Shown here in pieces: positions 1 through 6,384 of a DNA stretch of 12,959 bases. Below the pieces are notes generated by a model, which saw only the letters and a program-made list of their open reading frames with translations, had not been told where the DNA came from and searched no databases. Made by a program: the position numbers and the translations under genes. Every line of letters begins with the position of its first letter. The stretch's first letter is position 1. Origin of the DNA: a bacterium (lineage in GTDB: Bacteria > Latescibacterota > Latescibacteria > Latescibacterales > Latescibacteraceae); the NCBI GenBank assembly GCA_021372535.1, contig JAJFUH010000064.1, forward strand, positions 1 to 12,959, written 5' to 3'.

Positions 1-29
1 TTGACAGCCAAAATTCAGACATGTAGAGT
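1..29 (+). promoter_or_regulatory. Candidate sigma70-type promoter upstream of the first lipoprotein gene
   Basis: A perfect -35 hexamer TTGACA (1-6) is followed after 17 bases by TAGAGT (24-29), which matches four of six bases of the -10 consensus. It would give a 5' leader of more than 220 bases before the ATG at 264. The call rests on motif match and spacing only. It lies at the window edge, so upstream context cannot be judged. Confidence 0.3.
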
Positions 30-65
30 TTCTCACCACGCTTTTAAGGGGGCTGTGAAATAAAA

Positions 66-234
66 TCGGCAATGCCGAATAAAGGGTGATAACCTGTGGT
101 TTCAGGTGTTTTCACAAACCGAACGCACGGTCGTGAAACACTTTGCGCGTCTACGATCCAAAAAGCTATCTGACTATACCGGCTATACCGGGGCTCCGCA
201 CCTTTCCGGGAGAGGCATCGGGAAATCCCGGAAA
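66..234 (+). promoter_or_regulatory. Hairpin-rich 5' leader of the 264-1916 gene
   Basis: Four inverted repeats lie in series. TCGGC/GCCGA is at 66-70/74-78. CCTG/CAGG is at 93-96/103-106. GTGTTTTCAC (106-115) pairs with GTGAAACAC (133-141), with one bulged base. TTTCCGGGA (203-211) pairs perfectly with TCCCGGAAA (226-234). The last stem ends 19 bases before the Shine-Dalgarno sequence GGAGG (254-258). I recognise no known riboswitch consensus here. Part of the leader (42-92) weakly resembles the G-run repeat at 2015-2124, so some of it may be decayed repeat and not a regulator. Confidence 0.3.
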
Positions 235-263
235 AACCTTTACGCTTTTATCGGAGGTTTACC

Positions 264-1916
264 ATGAAAAGCTTCAGATCCTTTTTCCTCTTCCTCCCTG
301 TTTTATTTCTGATTCTTTGGGGCTGTGCGCAGGAGCCGCAAAAAGTCGAGATCAAGCCCGACAGAGTCGGCCCTTATGGAATTCTTCATAAAGGAGTTGT
401 AACAAAAGAAGAGCCGGTTACCCCAAGCCAGTCGGAGCAAAAGAAAAAAGAAGTTGCCGAACGTCTGGATACTGCGGGATTACTCTATTCCGGCAAGGTG
501 GTAACTGACAGTGATATGAAAATGCTTGAACCTCCTGAGAGTGTGGCCCAATATGCCGGGAAAGGGTATGTTCTGGCTAAAACACCACCGGAAATCGAAT
601 TCGCTGTCATTCCTGTGGAGCCGATGTTTCTTGGCGAATCACCGGTGCAATCCAAATCGTCCACGTCCAATAATCCGGGGCCCTGGTCAAACTGGTGCCA
701 AGCCAACTACGATACGAGAACGGGGAAATTTTACTCGGCTGTCGGGGATCATGGTAAATACGATGCGCACATTCTTCTGGTTGAATATGATCCGGATGCT
801 AAAAAAGTACGGTGTCTCCCGGAAGTCAATAAGGTTCTCGGAAGAGAAAAAACTCAATTTTCCGAAGGGAAAATCCACGGCTGGCTTGATTTTTATCAGA
901 GTAAACAGCTTGATTCACCACATCTCTGGTACTGCACGTACTGGGCAAAGTACGATGAGCCGGATGAGGAGGATTATAAAACCGGTTATGACGGCGGCCA
1001 TATCATGAGTTACGATGTGCTTACCGGAGATATAGTGGATTATGGTGTTCCCCTTGTACGGGCATCATGGCCCTACCACCGTGTCGATACGAAACACGGT
1101 ATCCTGTATGCTGTGGGCATGTTCGGCGAATTCCTTGCATGGGATATCAATGAGCAGAAAACCAAGTGGGCGGGTTACCTTCCTCCCGGTCTTGGCTGGT
1201 GGGTACGGGCTATCATGATCGATGAAGAGACCGGAATGGTTTATACAACGAATCTAAAAGATAATCCGACCAATGAGATTCATATGATCAAATACGATCC
1301 GTTCAAAAATCGGTTTTTCGAACTGAATTGTTGTGTACCAAAGGAAAGCTCGCCATCTACCGGGATGAGAGGAAGTTACGGTACGATGCGTTCCCATGTA
1401 CCGAAATACGAGAATATAGAGTTTAAAACACCAAATTATTGTCATATGCGTGCACAGACCCGCAGACGGGGTCCTGATGGGCTCTTCTGGTGCCTTACCT
1501 ATAATGGCGAGATGTTTACGTTCGATCCTGTCAAAGAAGAAATTGTGAGCAAGGGACCTGACTGGCCCGGCGCAGAACGCTATACGACATCCATGGACAG
1601 GAGCCCCGGAGGACGGTATGTTTACTACCTTCCGGGTGCGCACGGACATGGTTACACGGATGGATCGCCGATTATACAGTATGACACGAAAACGGATACC
1701 AGGAAAGTTCTTGCATTTGTATATCCGTACTACTATGAGAAATACGGATATACCCCGGGCGGGACATTTTCGATAAAGCTCGACGATAAAGGCGAACGGC
1801 TTTTCATTCTCTGGAATGGCGCCTTCGTTGATCATCAACAGGGAAGAGGCGGAGATACATTCGGTCAGTGTTCGGTCATGCTGGTAAAAATTCCCGAAAG
1901 CGAGCGGATTGAGTAA
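264..1916 (+). CDS. Secreted lipoprotein with predicted beta-propeller body, function unknown
   Basis: 550 aa. The start is well supported: GGAGG lies at 254-258, five bases before ATG 264. Residues 1-20 form a hydrophobic signal peptide ending L-W-G-C, so Cys21 is the likely lipidated residue; Trp at -2 is slightly atypical of a lipobox. Residues 22-135 are a low-complexity, charged linker. From about 140 to 545 there is a repeated strand-turn pattern in which an aromatic residue plus Asp (Y175-D, Y250-D, W293-D, Y344-D, F420-D, Y473-D) is followed by a short polar turn. That resembles blades of a YncE, SMP-30 or WD40-like beta-propeller. Several Cys and many Trp/Tyr residues are present in the body. 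No catalytic motif could be assigned, and I do not recognise the specific family. It stands alone on the plus strand, with a structured leader before it and a palindromic repeat after it. The lipoprotein call is firm, the propeller fold is inference, and a ligand or substrate cannot be named. Confidence 0.8.
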   Translation: MKSFRSFFLFLPVLFLILWGCAQEPQKVEIKPDRVGPYGILHKGVVTKEEPVTPSQSEQKKKEVAERLDTAGLLYSGKVVTDSDMKMLEPPESVAQYAGKGYVLAKTPPEIEFAVIPVEPMFLGESPVQSKSSTSNNPGPWSNWCQANYDTRTGKFYSAVGDHGKYDAHILLVEYDPDAKKVRCLPEVNKVLGREKTQFSEGKIHGWLDFYQSKQLDSPHLWYCTYWAKYDEPDEEDYKTGYDGGHIMSYDVLTGDIVDYGVPLVRASWPYHRVDTKHGILYAVGMFGEFLAWDINEQKTKWAGYLPPGLGWWVRAIMIDEETGMVYTTNLKDNPTNEIHMIKYDPFKNRFFELNCCVPKESSPSTGMRGSYGTMRSHVPKYENIEFKTPNYCHMRAQTRRRGPDGLFWCLTYNGEMFTFDPVKEEIVSKGPDWPGAERYTTSMDRSPGGRYVYYLPGAHGHGYTDGSPIIQYDTKTDTRKVLAFVYPYYYEKYGYTPGGTFSIKLDDKGERLFILWNGAFVDHQQGRGGDTFGQCSVMLVKIPESERIE

Positions 1917-1945
1917 TGTAATACGTGTAAACGCCTAGCTGATTA

Positions 1946-2156
1946 TCCGGTTATCCGGTTTGAAACACATAGAAAACTTTTAAATCAGAATTGATGATTT
2001 CTTCCGATAGTATGTGATCCCCCCTGCCTGCGGCATCCCCCCTTTTTAAGGGGGGCGTGGCTTTTCAGGCACTTTCATCCCCCTTTCTTTTATAAGGGGG
2101 AAACGGCGCAGCCGAGGGGGATCAATTATCTCAGCTGATTTAACTGGATAACCGGA
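1946..2156. repeat. Outer inverted repeat framing the intergenic palindromic element
   Basis: TCCGGTTATCC (1946-1956) has an exact inverted copy GGATAACCGGA (2146-2156). The two arms bracket the three-armed G-run element at 2015-2124. AGCTGATT is also repeated directly next to both arms (1937-1944 and 2133-2140). The arrangement looks like nested ends of an inserted repeat, but no coding sequence lies between them. Confidence 0.5.
2015..2124. repeat. Three-armed palindromic intergenic repeat (G/C-run element), possible bidirectional terminator
   Basis: The ends TGATCCCCC (2015-2023) and GGGGGATCA (2116-2124) are exact inverted copies. Inside are two more hairpins. One has an 8-bp stem with a 3-base loop (CCCCCCTT 2037-2044 with AAGGGGGG 2048-2055). 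The other has a 7-bp stem (CCCCCTT 2079-2085 with AAGGGGG 2094-2100). Together they would fold as a three-way junction in either RNA strand. It lies between two co-directional genes, about 100 bp after the lipoprotein stop, so it could also end transcription. It resembles the dispersed REP-like palindromes seen in many bacterial genomes; copy number in this genome is unknown. Confidence 0.7.
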
Positions 2157-2180
2157 ATAGATTGTTTATACTATCATTAG

Positions 2181-2288
2181 TGATTATTAATCATTCATAC
2201 TTGATTTAGGCATACAAAACATAAATCCCCGTTCCATTAAATTTTTATGAATAGACCGGATCAGGTTCACGAAACTTGTCTGGAACGG
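2181..2288 (+). promoter_or_regulatory. Inverted repeats upstream of the histidine kinase gene
   Basis: Two signals sit in the gene-free stretch before the kinase. TGATTATTAATCA (2181-2193) is a perfect 6-bp palindrome around one base, the size of a small operator half-site pair. CCGTTCCA (2229-2236) and TGGAACGG (2281-2288) are exact inverted copies that would enclose a 44-base loop. A weak promoter pair (TTGTTT at 2163, then TATTAA after 17 bases) overlaps the first palindrome. None of these matches a known regulator site that I can name. Confidence 0.25.
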
Positions 2289-2366
2289 AAATTCATGTCG
2301 GGCGTCAATCCCTATGAGCATTTATAGTGCCCATCCTTTCTTAAGAATCTGCGCCGATGAGCCGAA

Positions 2367-3866
2367 ATGCATGATACAGAGCATGACGGCATGGTCGCTT
2401 TTAAATCCGGAAATACAAGTATGAATGGATCGTTTTCCCCGAGTATCAGTATCAAACGGTTCATAACGCTCTGGGTCGGCAGTATCATGGCGGCCTGTGT
2501 TGTTCTTTCCATCGCGATATTGATTATCATCGGGAAACTCGAATCGCTCAATACCAAGACTATCAATGATTTGCAGGCTATCGAAAAGGCACATACCCTC
2601 GAACTGATCCTTTTGAACGAAAACCGTCTGACGGTTACCAATAAGGATTATGCCGACAAAACGTCAAATGATGCATCGCACAGTACTCTGCAAAAGGCGC
2701 AAACTATCCTTAACACCATGGTAGTCAATGCGGTTACCAGCGATGAGGATGTGCTCATCGATACCATCGAGAAAAACTTCATGGTTTTTTCTCAAGCAGC
2801 GACATCCTCGACGCCGGCACCGTCCGAACAGCTTCAACTTCTCACCGACAATCTTCTCACCTCCCTCGAAAACTATCGCGAGTATAAAAACAACGAAATG
2901 GGGAAAACCATCCAGTCCAGCCGGTTTCTCAGCACTATTATCCATAACTGGCTGATTTTACTGGTATTGAGCGTTGTTGTAATTGTAGGTACAGGGTCTG
3001 TTTCGCTCCTGAGGCGGATTGTACGGCCGACTATCGAGCTCAGCCGGGCTGCGGCGAGGTTCGGGCAGGGAGATTTCAGCGCACGGAGTTCTGTCGTGTA
3101 CAATGACGAGCTTGGGAATCTGTGCCAGACTTTCAATAACATGGCCGAGGACATCGAACATCGCGAGAAATCCCGTATCCAGTTCATTGCTACGGTTATT
3201 CACGATATCAGGAACCCGCTCGCAATAATCGGTGCGACCGCGCGGATGCTGAAGAAAAAGGAGATGGAGACCGAACGCCTGAATGTGTGGCTCGAACGGG
3301 TGATTCGCGAGGTGGAAAAACTTGAAAATCAGACTCATGATCTCATGGACAGTGCGCAGATTCAGACGGGACAGCTTTCTTTGCAGATAAACGAATTCAA
3401 TCTGACCGAGCTCGCTGAGGAAATTTATACGGAACAATCGGAGGTGTGTTCCTCGCATGTTTTTGTATTCGAGGGTTGTGACGACATACGGATTCTCGGG
3501 GACAGAAAGAGGCTCGAACGGGTCATAATCAATCTCCTGTCCAACTCGATCAAGTACAGCGCCCAGGGGACGACAATATCCCTCAAGGTCGAAAAGCGCG
3601 ATTCGCAGGCGGTATACAGCATTACCGATCAGGGTGTCGGCATGTCACCCGAGGATATCAAACTGATCTTTCAGCCGTTCGGGCGGCTGACCAGTACGAA
3701 GCACATGGCGCAGGGAACCGGGCTCGGGCTGTTCAGCGTCAAAAAGATCATCGAGGCGCACGGCGGCTCGATAGCGGTGACAAGCGAAACGGGGGGAGGA
3801 ACGACATTCGAGATTTTCCTGCCGCTCGCGGGTGACAGCATCAATCAAGGAACTTCAGACACCTGA
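2367..3866 (+). CDS. Membrane-bound sensor histidine kinase, orphan
   Basis: 499 aa. Order of parts: short cytoplasmic N-terminus, transmembrane helix about 34-56, extracytoplasmic helical sensor region about 57-190, second transmembrane helix about 194-215, HAMP linker about 213-267, HisKA dimerisation domain with phosphoacceptor His279 in the motif HDIRNPL, and a HATPase_c domain. The ATP-binding boxes are intact: N box with Asn389 and Asn393 in NLLSNSIKYS, G1 box DQGVG (421-425), F box Phe435, and G2 box GTGLGL (450-455). It should autophosphorylate on His279 and pass phosphate to an unlinked response regulator, since none is encoded here. The sensor region has no recognisable PAS, Cache or CHASE signature and is probably a helical bundle. 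No candidate start has a strong Shine-Dalgarno sequence; ATG 2421 (residue 19) is a reasonable alternative. The 3' end overlaps the convergent FGGY kinase gene by 12 bp. Function class is certain, stimulus unknown. Confidence 0.93.
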   Translation: MHDTEHDGMVAFKSGNTSMNGSFSPSISIKRFITLWVGSIMAACVVLSIAILIIIGKLESLNTKTINDLQAIEKAHTLELILLNENRLTVTNKDYADKTSNDASHSTLQKAQTILNTMVVNAVTSDEDVLIDTIEKNFMVFSQAATSSTPAPSEQLQLLTDNLLTSLENYREYKNNEMGKTIQSSRFLSTIIHNWLILLVLSVVVIVGTGSVSLLRRIVRPTIELSRAAARFGQGDFSARSSVVYNDELGNLCQTFNNMAEDIEHREKSRIQFIATVIHDIRNPLAIIGATARMLKKKEMETERLNVWLERVIREVEKLENQTHDLMDSAQIQTGQLSLQINEFNLTELAEEIYTEQSEVCSSHVFVFEGCDDIRILGDRKRLERVIINLLSNSIKYSAQGTTISLKVEKRDSQAVYSITDQGVGMSPEDIKLIFQPFGRLTSTKHMAQGTGLGLFSVKKIIEAHGGSIAVTSETGGGTTFEIFLPLAGDSINQGTSDT

Positions 3867-5210
3867 GCGTGATTCTTCCATGTACTTCTTCCCGAGCATG
3901 GCGGCGCCCTTCATCGATGACTGATCCTCGTACGGATATTCGCAGTTCCTCATCCATTTCTTCTTGGCGTGGATCATGGCAGGGCTCGCAGCACCTCCCG
4001 TGATGCAGATGGTGTCGCCGAGACGAACCTCGATGCCGATTTCCTTGAGGTGTTCACGCTGATAGTCGCAGAGTCCGCGGATGAGCGCGGCAAGCATTTC
4101 TTCACGGGTTGTTTCATGGGTAAGCCCCGTGAACTCAGCCTTCAGCGGCTCCAGGGAATACCGCGACCCCATGAGATACGGCACATAGGTGACGGTGCTC
4201 TCACGGTCGAGCCATGTGTCGATCGACCGAGCGAGGAAATCGTCATAGAACGTATCGCCGGAAAGCTCGCTGCAGAAAACAGTCCGGAACCATTCGAGCG
4301 CCTTCCCGCCCGCATTCATCACATAGAGTGTCAGCCACCGTCCGGGAATGACATGCGCCCGGACATTGTATTTACGCGAGGAGAGGCATCTGGGAAGGCA
4401 GACGAGAGTAATCTCGCAGGTGCCGTTGACATTGATGATATCGCCGGGGTTCTTGATGCCGACGGAGTATGCCGCGAGCACGGCGTCGTTGCCGCCGATA
4501 ACCACGTGCGGTTCTTTCACGAGGCCGAGCCTTTTCGCGAGCGGCCCGGTCACACGGCCCGCGCTTTCGTGGGATTGAATGATCTCCGGCAGGTATTCGA
4601 TGGGAATGCCGAACGTTTTCGCGATATCCCCGTTCCATGTCAGATCGTTGCGGACAGTGTTGTAGAGCGCCATGAGGGATGCGGAGGACGGGTCTATCGC
4701 CGCTTTTCCGGTAAGCCAGCGTGCCATGAACGTGTTTGAGTGCCCGAACATGCGGGCTTTGCTGAAAATCTTCGGGTGATTGTCCTTTATCCACAGGATA
4801 CTCGCCAGGGAACATCCCCCGGCGACCGGCATGTTGCCCGTCTCGTCGAGGAGCTTTTTGATTCCGACCGTACTGATAATTCGCTGCGCCTGGGCCCGTG
4901 AACGCTGATCGAGCATGAGGATGGCGGGATAAAGCGCGTTGCCGTCGCCGTCCATGGCTGTGAGACCCGGAGTCGTTCCGGAAAGGGCGATGACATCGAC
5001 ATCGGCCACAAGATCGCTCAGCTCCCTGCATCCAGCAGTGAAGGCCTTCTGCCACTTTTCCTGTTCGATATCCCCGAACAGACCCTCGTTATAAACATTG
5101 ACCGGGTAATCCCGCGAAAACTGCCCCGTGAGGACGAGTTTGTCCCCGTCAGCGCGGAAAACGCCCATTTTCAGCCCCGTCGTTCCGACATCCAGCCCCA
5201 GTATCGTCAT
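3855..5210 (-). CDS. FGGY-family carbohydrate kinase (xylulokinase-like)
   Basis: 451 aa, a little shorter than typical xylulokinases (480-500). The N-terminal ATPase-fold phosphate loop GLDVGTTGLK starts at residue 5. D-Q-R at 101-103 matches the sugar-contacting position of the family. Asp242 in GGND is the expected catalytic base, and GG at 405-406 in ITGGAASP fits the adenosine site. SSMKGAAMLG (431-440) is the usual C-terminal motif. It should transfer phosphate from ATP to a ketose or sugar alcohol in the cytoplasm; the exact sugar (xylulose, fuculose, ribulose or another) cannot be read from these motifs. The start is set by AGGAGG at 5221-5226, ten bases before ATG 5210. It is the last gene of a minus-strand group with the aldolase, 73 bp upstream, and the GH29 fucosidase. 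It converges on the histidine kinase gene with a 12-bp overlap, leaving no room for a terminator between them. Confidence 0.9.
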   Translation of the reverse strand: MTILGLDVGTTGLKMGVFRADGDKLVLTGQFSRDYPVNVYNEGLFGDIEQEKWQKAFTAGCRELSDLVADVDVIALSGTTPGLTAMDGDGNALYPAILMLDQRSRAQAQRIISTVGIKKLLDETGNMPVAGGCSLASILWIKDNHPKIFSKARMFGHSNTFMARWLTGKAAIDPSSASLMALYNTVRNDLTWNGDIAKTFGIPIEYLPEIIQSHESAGRVTGPLAKRLGLVKEPHVVIGGNDAVLAAYSVGIKNPGDIINVNGTCEITLVCLPRCLSSRKYNVRAHVIPGRWLTLYVMNAGGKALEWFRTVFCSELSGDTFYDDFLARSIDTWLDRESTVTYVPYLMGSRYSLEPLKAEFTGLTHETTREEMLAALIRGLCDYQREHLKEIGIEVRLGDTICITGGAASPAMIHAKKKWMRNCEYPYEDQSSMKGAAMLGKKYMEESRSGV

Positions 5211-5260
5211 ACAGTCATTACCTCCTGAATCATGTCCTTTATCTCAGCGGGCGCGTTCAT
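5207..5260 (-). CDS. Possible 17-codon ORF translationally coupled to the FGGY kinase
   Basis: An ATG at 5260 opens a 17-codon frame whose TGA (5209-5207) overlaps the kinase ATG in the ATGA arrangement. It contains the kinase Shine-Dalgarno sequence. Such an overlap is typical of coupled genes, but the ORF is tiny, its own ribosome site is poor, and it matches nothing I know. It is more likely chance than a gene and is recorded because it fills much of the short gap. Confidence 0.12.
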   Translation of the reverse strand: MNAPAEIKDMIQEVMTV

Positions 5261-5283
5261 GTTCTAAAGCGTGTACCCTCATT

Positions 5284-6186
5284 TCACGTGGTTTCGAAGC
5301 CTTCGGCCCTGATCTGCTCCCGTATTTTCTCACAAACCTCATCGGATGCCGGCCTGAGCGGATGCCGTGGTTCGCCGCCCCTGAAACCGGTCATGTTCAT
5401 CGCCGCCTTGACGCCCGCGACGCCCGCGGTTCCCGAAACGGCGCCATTGAGACGGGCGAGTCGGAAGTGGAGCTCACGGGCTTCGTCGAACCGGCCTTCG
5501 ATAAACAGCCGGTACAGGTCGCAGCAAGGTTCGGGCAGCACATTGGCGAGGGAGATGATGCCGCCCGGCGAGCCAAGGTGGAGCGACGGGTAGAAGAAGT
5601 TCGCGGAACCGGCGAGCACATGAAAATCGATTCCGGGTTCGAGATGGCTCAGAAACTGGACGGGGCCGACCGGCGAGGAATCTTTCATCCCGGCGATATT
5701 CGGGTGCTTCGACAGCTCCCTGACCGTTTTCGGGGGTATCTGCACACCGCCGGTGAATCCGGGAGCGTTATAGAGGAGCACGGGAACAGGCACGGAATCG
5801 GCTATACGTTCGTAGTAACTGCGGAGCGCCGCGCCGTCCATCTGTTTCGGAAAGTAACAGGGTGTCAGAACGCTTACGAAATCGATTCCCATATCCGCCG
5901 CGATGTTCGATTTCTCGATTGTCTCCTTCGTCGACTCGCATGCGGTGCCCGCCATGACGACCTTGTCGCCTTTCTCGTCGGCAAAAACCTCGAGCACCCG
6001 GACCTGTTCGGCTGAAGTGAGGCTCCTGAATTCGCCGTTGGAGCCGAGCGCGAGGTATCCGGCGAGAGCGGTTCCGTTCAGTTTTCTCAGGTTGAACCTG
6101 AGATCGTCGAGCAGGAGCTCGTCACCCCTGAACGGCGTTACAACCGGTGCGAAAACCCCGGAAAGTTTTTTTCTGGTATCGGTCAT
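5284..6186 (-). CDS. Dihydrodipicolinate synthase / N-acetylneuraminate lyase family aldolase
   Basis: 300 aa, the normal length of this class I aldolase family. The carboxylate-binding loop is GSNGE (48-52), the catalytic Tyr is Tyr139 in LLYN, and the Schiff-base Lys is Lys168 in GMKDSS, so the active site is complete. The GSNGE form, in place of GTTGE, is found in family members acting on 2-keto acids such as 4-hydroxy-2-oxoglutarate or 2-keto-3-deoxy sugar acids, and argues against a lysine-biosynthetic DapA. The reaction is therefore probably reversible cleavage of a 2-keto-3-deoxy acid to pyruvate plus an aldehyde in the cytoplasm. Its neighbours, a secreted fucosidase and a sugar kinase, point to sugar catabolism; 2-keto-3-deoxy-L-fuconate is one attractive substrate, by inference only. 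The start is supported by GGAAGG at 6191-6196, four bases before ATG 6186. Confidence 0.88.
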   Translation of the reverse strand: MTDTRKKLSGVFAPVVTPFRGDELLLDDLRFNLRKLNGTALAGYLALGSNGEFRSLTSAEQVRVLEVFADEKGDKVVMAGTACESTKETIEKSNIAADMGIDFVSVLTPCYFPKQMDGAALRSYYERIADSVPVPVLLYNAPGFTGGVQIPPKTVRELSKHPNIAGMKDSSPVGPVQFLSHLEPGIDFHVLAGSANFFYPSLHLGSPGGIISLANVLPEPCCDLYRLFIEGRFDEARELHFRLARLNGAVSGTAGVAGVKAAMNMTGFRGGEPRHPLRPASDEVCEKIREQIRAEGFETT

Positions 6187-6210
6187 GCAGCCTTCCTTTT
6201 ATACGTAATG

Positions 6211-6252
6211 CACAGAATTGTGTACCATTCTTATCCCGGGTATATGCCGGGA
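6211..6252 (-). promoter_or_regulatory. Inverted repeats in the leader of the aldolase gene
   Basis: Two short inverted repeats lie 25-66 bases upstream of the aldolase ATG. CACA/TGTG is at 6211-6214/6219-6222. TCCCGG/CCGGGA is at 6234-6239/6247-6252 with a 7-base spacer. Their position suits an operator or a leader hairpin for the aldolase-kinase pair, and a loose -35-like TTGTAC (minus strand) lies just upstream. The regulator is unknown. Confidence 0.22.
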
Positions 6253-6274
6253 ACGTACAATTCATTCATGAAAT

Positions 6275-6325
6275 AAAAAAACCGGCTATACACAGTGATA
6301 AACTAACACCGGTAACACCGGTTTT
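6275..6325 (-). terminator. Candidate intrinsic terminator of the fucosidase gene
   Basis: Read on the minus strand, AAAACCGG (6325-6318) can pair with CCGGTTTT (6285-6278), and the 3' arm runs into a seven-T tract ending at 6275. The loop is long (32 bases) but holds a smaller ACCGGT repeat that could shorten it. The site lies 60-110 bases after the fucosidase stop. If it works, the aldolase and kinase form a separate transcription unit. Confidence 0.4.
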
Positions 6326-6384
6326 CAAATATTTTTATCGGTTATTTACGGTTCTGATGGAGAATCATGCTCCGCCGATTCATC

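Noticed and set aside
66-234. Known riboswitch (cyclic-di-GMP, cobalamin, SAM) in the leader
   Set aside because: I could not find the conserved core sequence of any of these classes.
1254-1838. 194-codon minus-strand frame inside the first lipoprotein gene
   Set aside because: The plus-strand gene has a signal peptide, a good ribosome site and a propeller-like pattern; the antisense frame has none.
3969-6015. Plus-strand frames of 256 and 295 codons opposite the FGGY kinase and aldolase genes
   Set aside because: They lie antisense to genes with complete catalytic motifs and have no recognisable domain or ribosome site.
5284-6186. Calling the aldolase DapA of lysine biosynthesis
   Set aside because: The GSNGE loop and the sugar-catabolic neighbours fit a 2-keto-acid aldolase better; no lysine gene is adjacent.
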